Of a DNA stretch of 64,000 nucleotides, positions 54,420 to 63,307 are shown one piece after another. Position 1 is the stretch's first letter, and every line of letters starts with the position of its first letter. The stretch is from JAWKZG01 sp041396125 (GTDB taxonomy: Bacteria; Pseudomonadota; Gammaproteobacteria; Competibacterales; Competibacteraceae): contig JAWKZG010000006.1 of assembly GCA_041396125.1 (NCBI GenBank), positions 213,934-277,933 of the forward strand, given 5' to 3'. Below the pieces are notes generated by a model. The model ran no database searches and was not told the origin of the DNA. It saw only the letters and a program-made list of their open reading frames with translations. A program made the translations under genes and the position numbers.

Positions 54420-55124
54420 ATGCAAAAGCACATGTTATTTGTCGAGGACGACGCGATTATCCGTGCCAATTACACCGATCTGCTAACCGACGAGGGCTTT
54501 GATGTGGCGGCTTTTGCTGACCGGCAAACCGCTATGGAGTACGCGCAGGAGACTATGCCCGATCTGGCTTTGCTGGATATCAGTCTGTCCGGCGAGCGGG
54601 ATGCGGGTTATCAACTGTGCGCTGATCTGCGCCGTTTATCACCGCAACTGCCGATTATCTTTCTGAGCTCGCACGATAGCGAACGGGACAAAATATCCGG
54701 CATCCGTCTGGGTGCTGATGATTATCTGACCAAAGATATCAGCGTGGATTATCTGATTATCCGCATTGAAGCGCTGTTGCGCCGTTTCGAGGCTTTGACC
54801 GGCCCGGAGTGCATCAGCCCGGACCACCGCACACACGCGCAATCCAGTGCCTTACGTATCGATGACACTTTGCAGGCGCTGTATTGGCAGCAGAGCAAAG
54901 TCGAGCTGACGCTGACCCAGTACTGGATCGTTAAAACCCTGGCCGATCAGCCGGGCCAGGCGAAAAACGCGGAACAATTGATGCACGCCGCTCATTTATG
55001 CGTCGAACCGAATACTATTAGCGCGCATTTGAAAACCATCCGCGAACGTTTTCGCGCTATTGACCCTGATTTCAACTGTATCAAAACCGAGCGCGGGATC
55101 GGTTATCGCTGGGTGGAGGTCTAA
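54420..55124 (+). CDS. Response regulator with winged-helix output (PdsR-like), copy 2
   Basis: 234 residues; the ATG at 54420 has agga nine bases upstream and matches the start of copy 1. Receiver with D53 in LLDISLSGERDAG, output half QALYWQQSKVELTLTQYWIVKTLADQPGQAKNAEQLM and AHLKTIRERFRAIDPDFNCIKTERGIGYRW. The two copies are close paralogs over their whole length, apart from the linker (about 125-140), where this copy has a few extra residues. No kinase adjoins on the same strand; the nearest is the CHASE8-like kinase ending at 55961 on the other strand. A terminator follows. Confidence 0.88.
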   Translation: MQKHMLFVEDDAIIRANYTDLLTDEGFDVAAFADRQTAMEYAQETMPDLALLDISLSGERDAGYQLCADLRRLSPQLPIIFLSSHDSERDKISGIRLGADDYLTKDISVDYLIIRIEALLRRFEALTGPECISPDHRTHAQSSALRIDDTLQALYWQQSKVELTLTQYWIVKTLADQPGQAKNAEQLMHAAHLCVEPNTISAHLKTIRERFRAIDPDFNCIKTERGIGYRWVEV

Positions 55125-55140
55125 TCCGGGGCTGAATTCA

Positions 55141-55161
55141 AGAAGCTGTTTCAAAAACAGC
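55141..55161 (+). terminator. Hairpin terminator of response-regulator copy 2
   Basis: AAGCTGTTT and AAACAGCTT form a perfect 9-base-pair stem around CAA, 16 bases after the stop, followed by cggttt. Weak T-tail but good position. Confidence 0.6.
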
Positions 55162-55165
55162 TTCG

Positions 55166-55462
55166 GTTTCAGAACGGAACGCTGGTCAGCGTTAATCCCG
55201 AGATCACCGGCAGAGAAAGCGACCATCGTTTAGGGGATGACACTGCAATGATCGTCGTAGCAGGTGCCTGCGTTGTCGCAGATTTCTGCCAGCCGCAGGA
55301 GAAAGCATCGTCGCAGAACAGCGTACCGCTGCTTGGCCATCCGGCGCGGGCAATAATTCAATCATTGAGCGCGACGCCGGTATGCTGCTTGTACCCGCTG
55401 CTCGCCTGTCGAGCCGGGCTGTTCGGCAAATTGTTCACAACAAAGCGATGGGTTCGTGGCGA
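55166..55462. other. Stretch of about 300 bases with no recognised gene
   Basis: Between the response-regulator terminator and the damaged secreted-protein gene. Short open frames exist on both strands, but none has a start site, family match or normal composition. Given the frameshifts next door, it might hold decayed coding sequence, but I cannot recognise any. Confidence 0.4.
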
Positions 55463-55787
55463 TCAGTTTGACGGGTCTGCGAATGCCGCTGGTTTTCCGC
55501 CGGGTTTGTCCTCGCAATTGGTCACATCAATATCGAAGCCGGGAACAATCAACCAGCTCACCGTGTCGATGAGCGGCAAACCGGCAGGATCTTGTCGACG
55601 ATAACAACAGGCCCGAAACCGGTTGGAAGGGTGACTTCAAATGGCTGATACCAGCCGGATCGGAGACCGTACAAACGACATCCAGGATTTCGCAGTCGAT
55701 GGTCGGGGCGGCTGCTGCGGGTTTGATAAAAGCGCCAGCGGCCAGAAAAAGCAGAGGTAAAACAGTTAATATACGTGTTGATAACAT
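55463..55787 (-). pseudogene. Small secreted protein of unknown function, frameshifted
   Basis: Starts MLSTRILTVLPLLFLAAGAFIKPAAAAP, a clear signal peptide, with aaggag ten bases before the ATG. The mature part begins TIDCEILDVVCTVSDPAG. Two single-base shifts (near 55636 and 55585) then restore YQPFEVTLPTGFGPVVIVDK and DTVSWLIVPGFDIDVTNCED to a stop at 55463. The corrected protein would be about 107 residues with three cysteines and no known domain. It lies downstream of nothing on its strand except the sensor-kinase operon, 170 bases away. Confidence 0.45.
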
Positions 55788-55960
55788 GATGGCAATACTC
55801 CTTGTTTCCGTTGCCGTTAAAATCCAGTGTTGTCAGTTAATCCATTTATGCTTGAACTGACGAGGACAACTATAGCAACGCGCCTATGAGCTTGCCGGCA
55901 CAAAAAATGAGACCTTATGAATGAAAATGAAAGGCCAGAAAGGGTGTCAGATGCGGGATT

Positions 55961-57472
55961 TCAAAGACGGGGCAGGCTGACTGTAAACAAGGCGCCGCTG
56001 CGTGCGGGTAAATCCTCGGCCTGCACTGTGCCACCGTGTGCTTCCGCGATCAGCTTGACGACATATAAACCCAGTCCCAGATTGCCATTGTCTTTATGGG
56101 CAGCATCGCGCTGCGAGACGAACAGCTCAAAGATATGCTGCTTATCTTCCGGCAGCGGTTCACCCTGATTGGCGACCGAAAGAATGGCCTGTTTTTGCTC
56201 ATGCCGGACCGTAACAATAATCGGCGTCTCGGTGCTGCCGTAATCGACCGCGTTCGACACCAGTTTGTCCAGTAACTGGATCAAGCGGGTGCTGTTGCCG
56301 GATACCTGAACCCCTGGTTGGCAGTTGGCCAGCAGTTTTTTGTTGTGATAGATCGATTGATAGGTCTCGATTTGTCCACTGACCAGCTGACCCAGATCGA
56401 GCGGCACCAGGGTTTCGTTGCCAAAGTCTGATTCCAGGGTGCTGGCGCTGCCGACATTTTCCAGCAGCTTGGTCATGAAGCTGACACTGTCGCGGGCGCG
56501 CTGGAGGTATTTGGCAATGCTGTCGCTGTTGCCGCTGGCGCGGGTGCGCCGCTCGATAAGATCCAGCGATGAACGAACTCCCAGGGTGCTGTTTTTTAAT
56601 TCATGACGCAGAAAATAAGCCAGATTTTCCAGCCAGATAACGCGTTTGCGATTCGCTTCGGCCAGTTCCGCACTGCGCGCCTGCACTTGTTGTTCGAGTT
56701 CGGTGCTGTGGCGCGCCAGCGCGGCATCACGGCTCTGAATCTGGCTTAGCATTTCATTGAAGCTGTCCACCAGCGCGGCCAACTCATCGCCGCTGGCAGG
56801 CGGTACCCGAACCGCATAATCCTTGTCCCGGGCCACATTTTCCGCCGCGCTCTGCAAAGCCAGAATAGGCCCTGAAATCAGGCTTTGCAGACGATAGGAC
56901 ACTACCCAGGCCAGCGCCAATGCGATCAGCACCAACAGCAACAGAAACAACAGATAAAAAAGCAGGCTGGCCTGTAACTGGTCGAGATCGCTACTCATAT
57001 CAAACACAATGCGTACCTGGCCAAGGTGTTCCTGCCCCAGTATGACCCCGGTGCAGACGGGCAGAAGCCGAGTCCTGTTTTCGGGCGGCGTTTGTGGACA
57101 CACCGTGGCGAGTGCCTGCTGGCGCAACGGTGAAGGGATTGCGCTGGTCTGGTAAACAGCGAAAGGGGTGCCATCGGGCCGATGAATGGCTGCATACGCA
57201 ATACTGTTATTTGCCCGCAATGCTTGCAGCGCATTCAGGTTTTCCTGCGCGGTGCTACGGTCATCGAAAATCAGTGCTGCGGTACTGCGCGAGCCGATAA
57301 TTTCCGCGACGGTGGTCAGTTGTTCGGTGCGTTTTTCGTACAGGATGCGTTTTTGCCGAACCACTTCATTGATGCTGACGGCCAGGGCCAGCAATACGAT
57401 CACAGCAGTGCTGGTCAGCATCGTAATCGCAATCAGTTTGCGACTGATCGGTAAGCGGGTGAAAAAACTCAT
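55961..57472 (-). CDS. Membrane sensor histidine kinase (CHASE8-like sensor, HAMP)
   Basis: 503 residues. Membrane segment 1 at about 14-35, periplasmic sensor with EIIGSRSTAALIFDDRSTAQENLNAL (CHASE8-like), segment 2 at about 165-190, HAMP (GPILALQSAAENVARDKDYAVRVP), coiled coil, then HisKA with FLRHELKNSTLGVRSSLDLIE (phospho-His in RHELKN) and HATPase (LIQLLDKLVSNAVDYGS, NLGLGLYVVKLIAEAHGG). It is the third gene of the TonB receptor/YfiR/kinase unit, 13 bases after the YfiR-family stop, so the signal likely passes from receptor through YfiR-like protein to the kinase. The partner regulator is unknown. Confidence 0.88.
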   Translation of the reverse strand: MSFFTRLPISRKLIAITMLTSTAVIVLLALAVSINEVVRQKRILYEKRTEQLTTVAEIIGSRSTAALIFDDRSTAQENLNALQALRANNSIAYAAIHRPDGTPFAVYQTSAIPSPLRQQALATVCPQTPPENRTRLLPVCTGVILGQEHLGQVRIVFDMSSDLDQLQASLLFYLLFLLLLVLIALALAWVVSYRLQSLISGPILALQSAAENVARDKDYAVRVPPASGDELAALVDSFNEMLSQIQSRDAALARHSTELEQQVQARSAELAEANRKRVIWLENLAYFLRHELKNSTLGVRSSLDLIERRTRASGNSDSIAKYLQRARDSVSFMTKLLENVGSASTLESDFGNETLVPLDLGQLVSGQIETYQSIYHNKKLLANCQPGVQVSGNSTRLIQLLDKLVSNAVDYGSTETPIIVTVRHEQKQAILSVANQGEPLPEDKQHIFELFVSQRDAAHKDNGNLGLGLYVVKLIAEAHGGTVQAEDLPARSGALFTVSLPRL

Positions 57473-57485
57473 CGGTGGGCTGCTG

Positions 57486-58067
57486 CTAATCCACGATCTG
57501 CGCCAGCTCCAGCAATTTGGAGCTGAGCTGCAGACCGGCCTGCGCAGTGGCGGCGGTATTAATGCTGAAGCGCACCCGCTGCTCGACGATCTGCAGGGCG
57601 ATCATACCACCGCGGCGGGCAAAATCCGGGATATCACTGACGGTCAGAATCGGTGCCTGCGCCAGCTCGCGCAGAATCGTATCCAGCCGCCAGTCCTCGG
57701 AGCGGCTGACAAAAACAATATGGCAGTCTGCAAGTACTGCCACCCGTGGATAGCGGCGGATATGCAGGGTGTGGTTTTTGACCGTTTTGCCTTCCAGCTG
57801 GCTGAGTGACATACCGAACGGGTCTTCACCCAGCAGACACAGATTGAGCGAGCTGCCCGATACCGGAATACTGGCGGGTGGCCAGTGCGTGAATTTGGCA
57901 AAGTTATAGGTATACACCGCCATGACAGCGTACACATCAGAGCGTTTTTCCTGTCCGCCGGCAATGCCGGCCAGCAGCAGACAGGCCAGCAGCAGACAGA
58001 TCTGTGCCGGAAGAGACCAGATAACAGACCGGATAATGCGTTGATAAGCGGTGTTCAGAAACGCCAC
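57486..58067 (-). CDS. YfiR-family periplasmic protein
   Basis: 193 residues with a hydrophobic export segment (ICLLLACLLLAGIAGG) after a 20-residue cytoplasmic tail. Mature part has the YfiR/DUF4154 core: AVYTYNFAKFTHWP, LNLCLLGEDPFG, CHIVFVSRSEDWR, ILTVSDIPDFARRGGMIAL and RVRFSINTAATAQAGLQLSSKLLELA. In Pseudomonas, YfiR is a periplasmic brake on a membrane signalling enzyme; here the downstream partner is a sensor histidine kinase rather than a diguanylate cyclase. The start overlaps the receptor stop by 13 bases. Confidence 0.9.
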   Translation of the reverse strand: MAFLNTAYQRIIRSVIWSLPAQICLLLACLLLAGIAGGQEKRSDVYAVMAVYTYNFAKFTHWPPASIPVSGSSLNLCLLGEDPFGMSLSQLEGKTVKNHTLHIRRYPRVAVLADCHIVFVSRSEDWRLDTILRELAQAPILTVSDIPDFARRGGMIALQIVEQRVRFSINTAATAQAGLQLSSKLLELAQIVD

Positions 58068-60127
58068 GTCAACTGACCGTAGATACTGCGTTCGACCTGT
58101 ACCGGGAAGCCGTTGGATTCAGGTAGAAACTCGATATACGGCGCGTTGGACAGGTTGCGGCCGTGCAGGGACAGTTCCAAACCGGGGGCGGGTTGCCAGC
58201 CCAGGCGCAAATCCAGACTGACGTAGTCATCGATACTCAGACTGGGCGCGGCGGCAGCCCCGAGCGCCTGAACGGCGCTGATGCTGTCGACATAGCGCAG
58301 CCACACGTCCAGTTCGACCGCTGGCGCCAATTGAAACCCTGCCCGTACGGATACCTGATGTTGCGGGTTGCGGTCATCGCCCAAGCCGGCGGGCACCAGT
58401 GTGGTCGTATCGAAACTGGGTTTGAACTCGAAATCAGCCTGCAGATAGCTGTAGGCCAGTTGCAGATGCCATTTCTCATACGGTCGCCAGTCAGCTGCGA
58501 TCTCAAAACCATACAGTGCGCCACGCTCGGCATTATTGAGCGTGATCGGAATGGTCAGCACGGTGTCATCAACCTGCGCAGCTGCCAAATCCACGCTGGC
58601 AAAACGCAGATCATCGTAATCGTTATAAAACGCAGCGATATCCAGAAATAAATCGTCACGCGGCCAGATACGGTAGCCAATCTCATACGCGATCAGTGTT
58701 TCCGATTCGAAGGAGCGGTCGCCGTTAACGGTGAATAGGCTGGGCGGCATGGCAGCGCTGGCGGGCAGCAGAAACGAATTGATCTGCGTATCGTCTTCAG
58801 CCCGCGACGGACTGCGTACCGCCCGTGCCACAGAGGCCCATAAACGCTGCGTGCTGCCGGGCCGCCACAGGGCGCGCAGACTGGGCTGAATTTCCCAGCC
58901 GGAGAAACTATTGTGTTCAAATTTCGAGCCCAGGGTCAATTCGACCCGATCATCGAACAGACTCAGGCGATCCTGGGCAAACAGGCTGAACAATTGGTAA
59001 TCCCGCTGACGGGGCTGCAGATTAATGATCTCGGACTGATTGAAATCGTCCTGGCTGTAGCGAAATCCCAGTCCCCAGATGATCTCCTGCTGCTGACTGA
59101 TGGCAAATTCCTGCTGAAAATCAAGGTCCAGTGTCTCCAGTGTGTAATCGGCCGAGATGTCACTGCGCCGCTCACGCTGATAATAAAACTGCAGGGCGCT
59201 ACGCGAAGCCGGTGAATCGGTATGTTCCCAGCGGGCGGACAGGCTCTGGGTCGTGAGCGTGCCGTCATCCAGTACGGTTTCGTTGCCGCTGGCCGAGTTC
59301 AGCGAGGGCAGGGTGTAATTGCGTTGCAGGTCAGCTCTGTGCAGGGAACCCTGCAGTAAAACCACATCGCCGGGCGCGGGCAGCCAGTCCAGCCGGAAAC
59401 CACCGCTGGCCAGGGTCCAGTCGTCGCGGGCATCCTCTCCTTGCATATCCAGCAAACCGTCGCGCTGGGACCATTTGCCGAAAACCCGCCAGTGCAACTG
59501 CTCATTCTTTTGCCCGCCGTAGCGCAGGGTCGCCAGGGTTTGTTCTTCATCGCCAACGCTTAAACTGATATAAGCGCCCTGGGTATCCCGGGCCTGTTTG
59601 GTGATGATATTAATAATGCCATTGACCGCGTTGGCACCCCATAAGCTGGCACCGGGACCGCGAATGACTTCGATCCGTTCGATATCCGCCAGTGGCAGGT
59701 CAAGTGCTTCCCAGTACACACCGGAGAAAATAGGCGTATAGACGGTGCGGCCATCGACCAGAACCAGCAGTTTATTGGCAAACTGGCCATTGAAACCGCG
59801 CGCTGTGACGGCCCACTGATTGGCATTCAGGCGGGCGACATGCAGACCCGGCACCATACGCAGCGCTTCCGGGATAGAGGTCACACCGGAGCGGCGTAAA
59901 TCCTCCTGACTGATCACAAACACAGCAGCGGCAGCGCGTCGGATAATTTCTGCCCGGTCTTGCTGACCGAGGTGACTTCCGGTATTGAGCAGTTCCTCCA
60001 GCCCCAGCTCGGTGATGTCCTGGGGCACAGCCGGACCGGACGGCATCAGTGCGGCGGCTGTAATCAGCGGTCCGGAAAATGTAGAGCGGCGCAAGTGCTT
60101 TCCGGTTGCGCAAACAAACTCTGACAA
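58055..60127 (-). CDS. TonB-dependent outer-membrane receptor
   Basis: 690 residues ending in aromatic YGQLTWRF, as for outer-membrane barrels. The plug domain reads ISQEDLRRSGVTSIPEALRMVPGLHVARLN, RGFNGQFANKLLVLVDGRTVY and IERIEVIRGPGASLWGANAVNGIINIITK. A 22-strand barrel follows. The ligand is unknown; the operon with YfiR-like protein and kinase suggests a signalling or vitamin/metal role. The TTG start at 60127 gives only a weak signal sequence; a perfect FNR-type box just upstream (60140-60153) suggests transcription starts near here and that the real start may be later (for example M at 60046). Confidence 0.88.
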   Translation of the reverse strand: MSEFVCATGKHLRRSTFSGPLITAAALMPSGPAVPQDITELGLEELLNTGSHLGQQDRAEIIRRAAAAVFVISQEDLRRSGVTSIPEALRMVPGLHVARLNANQWAVTARGFNGQFANKLLVLVDGRTVYTPIFSGVYWEALDLPLADIERIEVIRGPGASLWGANAVNGIINIITKQARDTQGAYISLSVGDEEQTLATLRYGGQKNEQLHWRVFGKWSQRDGLLDMQGEDARDDWTLASGGFRLDWLPAPGDVVLLQGSLHRADLQRNYTLPSLNSASGNETVLDDGTLTTQSLSARWEHTDSPASRSALQFYYQRERRSDISADYTLETLDLDFQQEFAISQQQEIIWGLGFRYSQDDFNQSEIINLQPRQRDYQLFSLFAQDRLSLFDDRVELTLGSKFEHNSFSGWEIQPSLRALWRPGSTQRLWASVARAVRSPSRAEDDTQINSFLLPASAAMPPSLFTVNGDRSFESETLIAYEIGYRIWPRDDLFLDIAAFYNDYDDLRFASVDLAAAQVDDTVLTIPITLNNAERGALYGFEIAADWRPYEKWHLQLAYSYLQADFEFKPSFDTTTLVPAGLGDDRNPQHQVSVRAGFQLAPAVELDVWLRYVDSISAVQALGAAAAPSLSIDDYVSLDLRLGWQPAPGLELSLHGRNLSNAPYIEFLPESNGFPVQVERSIYGQLTWRF

Positions 60128-60416
60128 TGCGCGTGGTTTTTGATCATGATCAAATCATCGGTGGCGAAATGGCGTATAAAACTAAATATGGCAGCGCTAT
60201 TGGCTTATGACATAACAATCTATTAGCCATGAAGACTGCTGCTACAATACCGGTTTTCAGAATCTGTTTATAAAACCCTGTTGAAAAGCCTGTCTGGGCA
60301 GCGCTCTGCTGGATTCGGGTCGTGCGTATCGCAGTATTGTCTCAGTCTGTGCTGAAAGCGTTTTATTACGGGATTCTGGCTTGTCGAATGATGTTTAGCC
60401 CGAGTATGTTTAGATT
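60128..60416. other. Divergent intergenic region between TonB receptor and korA
   Basis: 289 bases without a recognised gene. It holds an FNR/Anr-type box next to the receptor gene and several AT-rich stretches (60175-60215, 60255-60285) that could be promoters for korA. No terminator needed, as both genes diverge. Confidence 0.5.
60140..60153. promoter_or_regulatory. FNR/Anr-type binding site
   Basis: TTGAT-CATG-ATCAA matches the FNR/Anr consensus (TTGAT-N4-ATCAA) perfectly. It lies 13 bases from the annotated receptor start and 264 bases upstream of korA. For the receptor, a class II site (-41.5) would put the transcription start near 60105, inside the long frame. Confidence 0.6.
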
Positions 60417-62265
60417 ATGAATGCACCGATAGCTTCTCGCACCCCGCTGGAGTCGGTTGTTGTCCGCTTTGCCGGCGATTCCGGCGACGGTATGCAGCTG
60501 ACGGGTGATCAGTTCTCGCAGGCTGTTGCGCGCTGGCGGTCGCGATCTCATCTACGTTTCCTGATTATCCTGCCCACGAAGTCACGCCCCTACCGACACG
60601 ACTTACGGGGTGTCTGCGTTTCAGATAAATTTCGGCGCACGCACGATCAAAACCTCCGGTGATGCACCGGATGTGCTGGTCGCGCTGAATCCGGCCGCGC
60701 TGAAAGTCAATATCGACCGTCTGCGTCCGGGTGGTCTGGTGATCGCTGACAGCGGCAGCTTCGGTGAAAAAAACCTGCGCCGGGCCGGTTACGAGAACAA
60801 TCCGCTGGAAGATGGCACGCTGGAATCTGGCAGCTGATCAACCTGGATATCTCCAAGTACACACTGGAAGTCGCACGCCCGCTCGGGCTGGGGCAGAAAG
60901 ATGCACTGCGCTGTAAAAACATGTGGGTGCTGGGGCTGGTGTACTGGATGTACGGGCGCGATCCGCAACCGACCATCGACTGGCTGCAGCAGAAATTTGC
61001 ACGCTTGCCGGATATCGCCAAGGCCAATATTGCTGCGCTTAAAGCCGGTCATGCCTTCGCCGAAACCGCCGAGCTGCAGGTGCCGGTTTTTCAAGTGCCG
61101 CCGGCCGAGTTTGCCAGCGGACTGCATGGCCTGATCAACGGCAGTCAGGCACTGGCCTGGGGCTTGCTGACCGGCACTTATCTGGCCGGTCTGGAAATGA
61201 CCTTCTGTTCCTACCCGATTACACCGTCCTCGCCGTTGTTGCACGCGCTGTCCAAATTGCCCGGCTATGGCGTGACCACTTTTCAGGCCGAAGACGAGAT
61301 CGCGGCATTGTGCGTGTGGCGCGTCCTATGCCGGTACGCTGGGCGTGACGGCCAGTTCCGGGCCGGGGCTGGCGCTGAAAACCGAAGCGCTGGGGCTGGC
61401 GATCAGCACCGAGTTGCCGCTGGTACTGGTGGACACCCAGCGTGGCGGTCCATCCACCGGGTTGCCCACCAAAACCGAACAATCTGATTTGTACATGGCA
61501 GTCTGGGGCCGGAACGGTGATGCGCCGCTGCCGGTGCTGGCAGCCAGTTCGCCGGCGGATTGTTTCTATACCGCCATCGAAGCCGTGCGGCTGGCCGCGA
61601 AATACATGACCCCGGTCATCCTGCTCAGCGATGGCTATATTTCCAACGCCTCCGAGCCGTGGCTGATACCCGATGTGAATCAGCTGACGCCGTTTCCGGT
61701 CGAATTCCGCACCGATCCGGCAGAGTATCAGCCTTATCAGCGCGATCCGGCCTCACTGGCGCGGGCCTGGGTTAAACCGGGTACAGCCGGGCTGGAGCAT
61801 CGCATCGGCGGCATCGAAAGATTATTACAGCGGCGATATTTCCTATGATCCCGCCAACCACCAGCACTATGACGTGTGCGGGCGGCCAAAGATCCAGCGC
61901 ATTACCGACGATATCCCGGAGCAGACCGTCAGTGACGGTAACCCGCAGGGCTCTCGCTGTCGTTGGTTGGGGTTCGACCTATGGGCCGATCAGTCGCGCT
62001 GTGGCGAACTGCCGCGAACAGGGCCTGGATGTCGCGCATATCCATCTGCGCCATCTGTGGCGCTCGCAATCTGGGTGAGCTGCTGGCGGCTTACGGTACT
62101 ATACTGGTACCGGAAATGAATAATGGCCAGCTCGCGACCTTGTTGCGCAGCCAATATTGCCTTGCCGTCAAACCCTTGAATAAAATCGCCGGACAGCCGT
62201 TTGCTATTGCCGAAATAGAAACGGCCATCGAATCCGCCCTCAATCAAGCAGGAGCCGCCGCATGA
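60417..62265 (+). pseudogene. korA: 2-oxoglutarate (2-oxoacid):ferredoxin oxidoreductase, fused gamma/alpha subunit, frameshifted
   Basis: The N-terminal gamma domain begins ESVVVRFAGDSGDGMQLTGDQF, then SAFQINFGARTIKTSGDAPDVLVALNP. The alpha part has GLEMTFCSYPITPSSPLLHAL, TTFQAEDEIAA, ASSGPGLALKTEALGLAI and LVLVDTQRGGPSTGLPTKTEQSDL (CoA/TPP-side motifs), and the C-terminal EMNNGQLATLLRSQY. Breaks occur near 60535, 60600, 60830, 61315, 61825, 61960-61980 and 62060, at least six in 1.85 kb. All conserved blocks remain and the summed length (about 615) is normal. It makes succinyl-CoA from 2-oxoglutarate with reduced ferredoxin, together with korB. Error-rich sequence or recent loss. Confidence 0.8.
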
Positions 62266-63285
62266 ATGCGACCGTCGAACGCGTCGACCACGCCAATAAA
62301 AAACGTAGCGCCAAGGATTACGCCTCCGATCAGGATGTGCGCTGGTGCCCCGGTTGCGGCGATTACGCCATCCTGAAAGCAGTCCAGAAAACGCTGGCGG
62401 ATCTGGCCGCTGATCCGGCCCAGACGGTGTTCATCTCCGGCATCGGTTGCTCGTCGCGCTTTCCGTATTACATGAGCACCTACGGCTTCCATACCATTCA
62501 CGGTCGTGCGCCAGCGGTCGCCACCGGCGTTAAAATTGCCAATCCGGAACTCGATGTCTGGATGGTTACCGGCGACGGTGACGGTCTGTCCATCGGCAGT
62601 AATCACCTGCTGCATGTGCTGCGGCTGTGTGAATATGCAGATCCTGCTGTTCAATAATGAGGTTTACGGCCTGACCAAAGGGCAGTATTCGCCGACTTCA
62701 AAACCCGGTATGCACTCGCCTTCAACCCCGCGCGGTTCGCTGGATGCACCGACCAATCCGGCCTTGTTTGCACTGGGAGCCGGGGCACATTTTGTCGCCC
62801 GTGCAGTGGATACCATGGCCAAGCATCTGCCGGAAGTGCTGAAGCGGGCGCACGCGCATCAGGGTGCCGGCTTCGTGGAAATCCTGCAAAACTGCATTGT
62901 TTATAACGATGGCGTGTTCAATAACGTGACCGCTAAAGCCACAGCGGCAGACCGGCAATTGTTACTGGAGCACGGCAAACCTCTGCGCTATGGCAGTGAC
63001 AATCAATACGGTTTGCGCCTGAATCACCGTACTCTGGCGCTGGAGTCAGTCGTGCTGGGCGAGGAGGGCGTGACAGAAGATGATCTGCTGCTACACGACG
63101 AAACCAATCCCACGCTGGCCTCGCTGCTGGCCCGTTTGAGCGATCCCATGCCACTGGGCGTGCTGTACTGCAATCCGGGCGAATCCTACGAGCAAAAAGT
63201 CCGGGCGGATCGGGGGGCGGGCGGCCCGGTCAGCGGCGACAAGCTCAATGCCCTGTTGCGCCAGGGCAAGACCTGGACGGTCTAG
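62262..63285 (+). pseudogene. korB: 2-oxoacid:ferredoxin oxidoreductase beta subunit, one frameshift
   Basis: First frame to 62657: cluster/TPP motifs WCPGCGDYAILKAV, SGIGCSSRFPYYMSTYGFH and the TPP signature VTGDGDGLSIGSNHLLHVLR. The second frame continues MQILLFNNEVYGLTKGQYSPTS through FVEILQNCIVYNDGVFNN to a stop at 63285. The break is at about 62625, where one base is missing in the conserved RRNVDMQILL region. Corrected length is about 340 residues, as expected. The start overlaps the korA stop by four bases (ATGA), so the pair is translationally coupled. Catalytic residues are intact, so base error is likely. Confidence 0.82.
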
Positions 63286-63307
63286 ACGGCTTGCCTGAGT
63301 TCACCTG

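Noticed and set aside
55248..55604. Plus-strand frame of 118 codons
   Set aside because: No ribosome-binding site, odd composition, and it overlaps the signal-peptide gene on the other strand.
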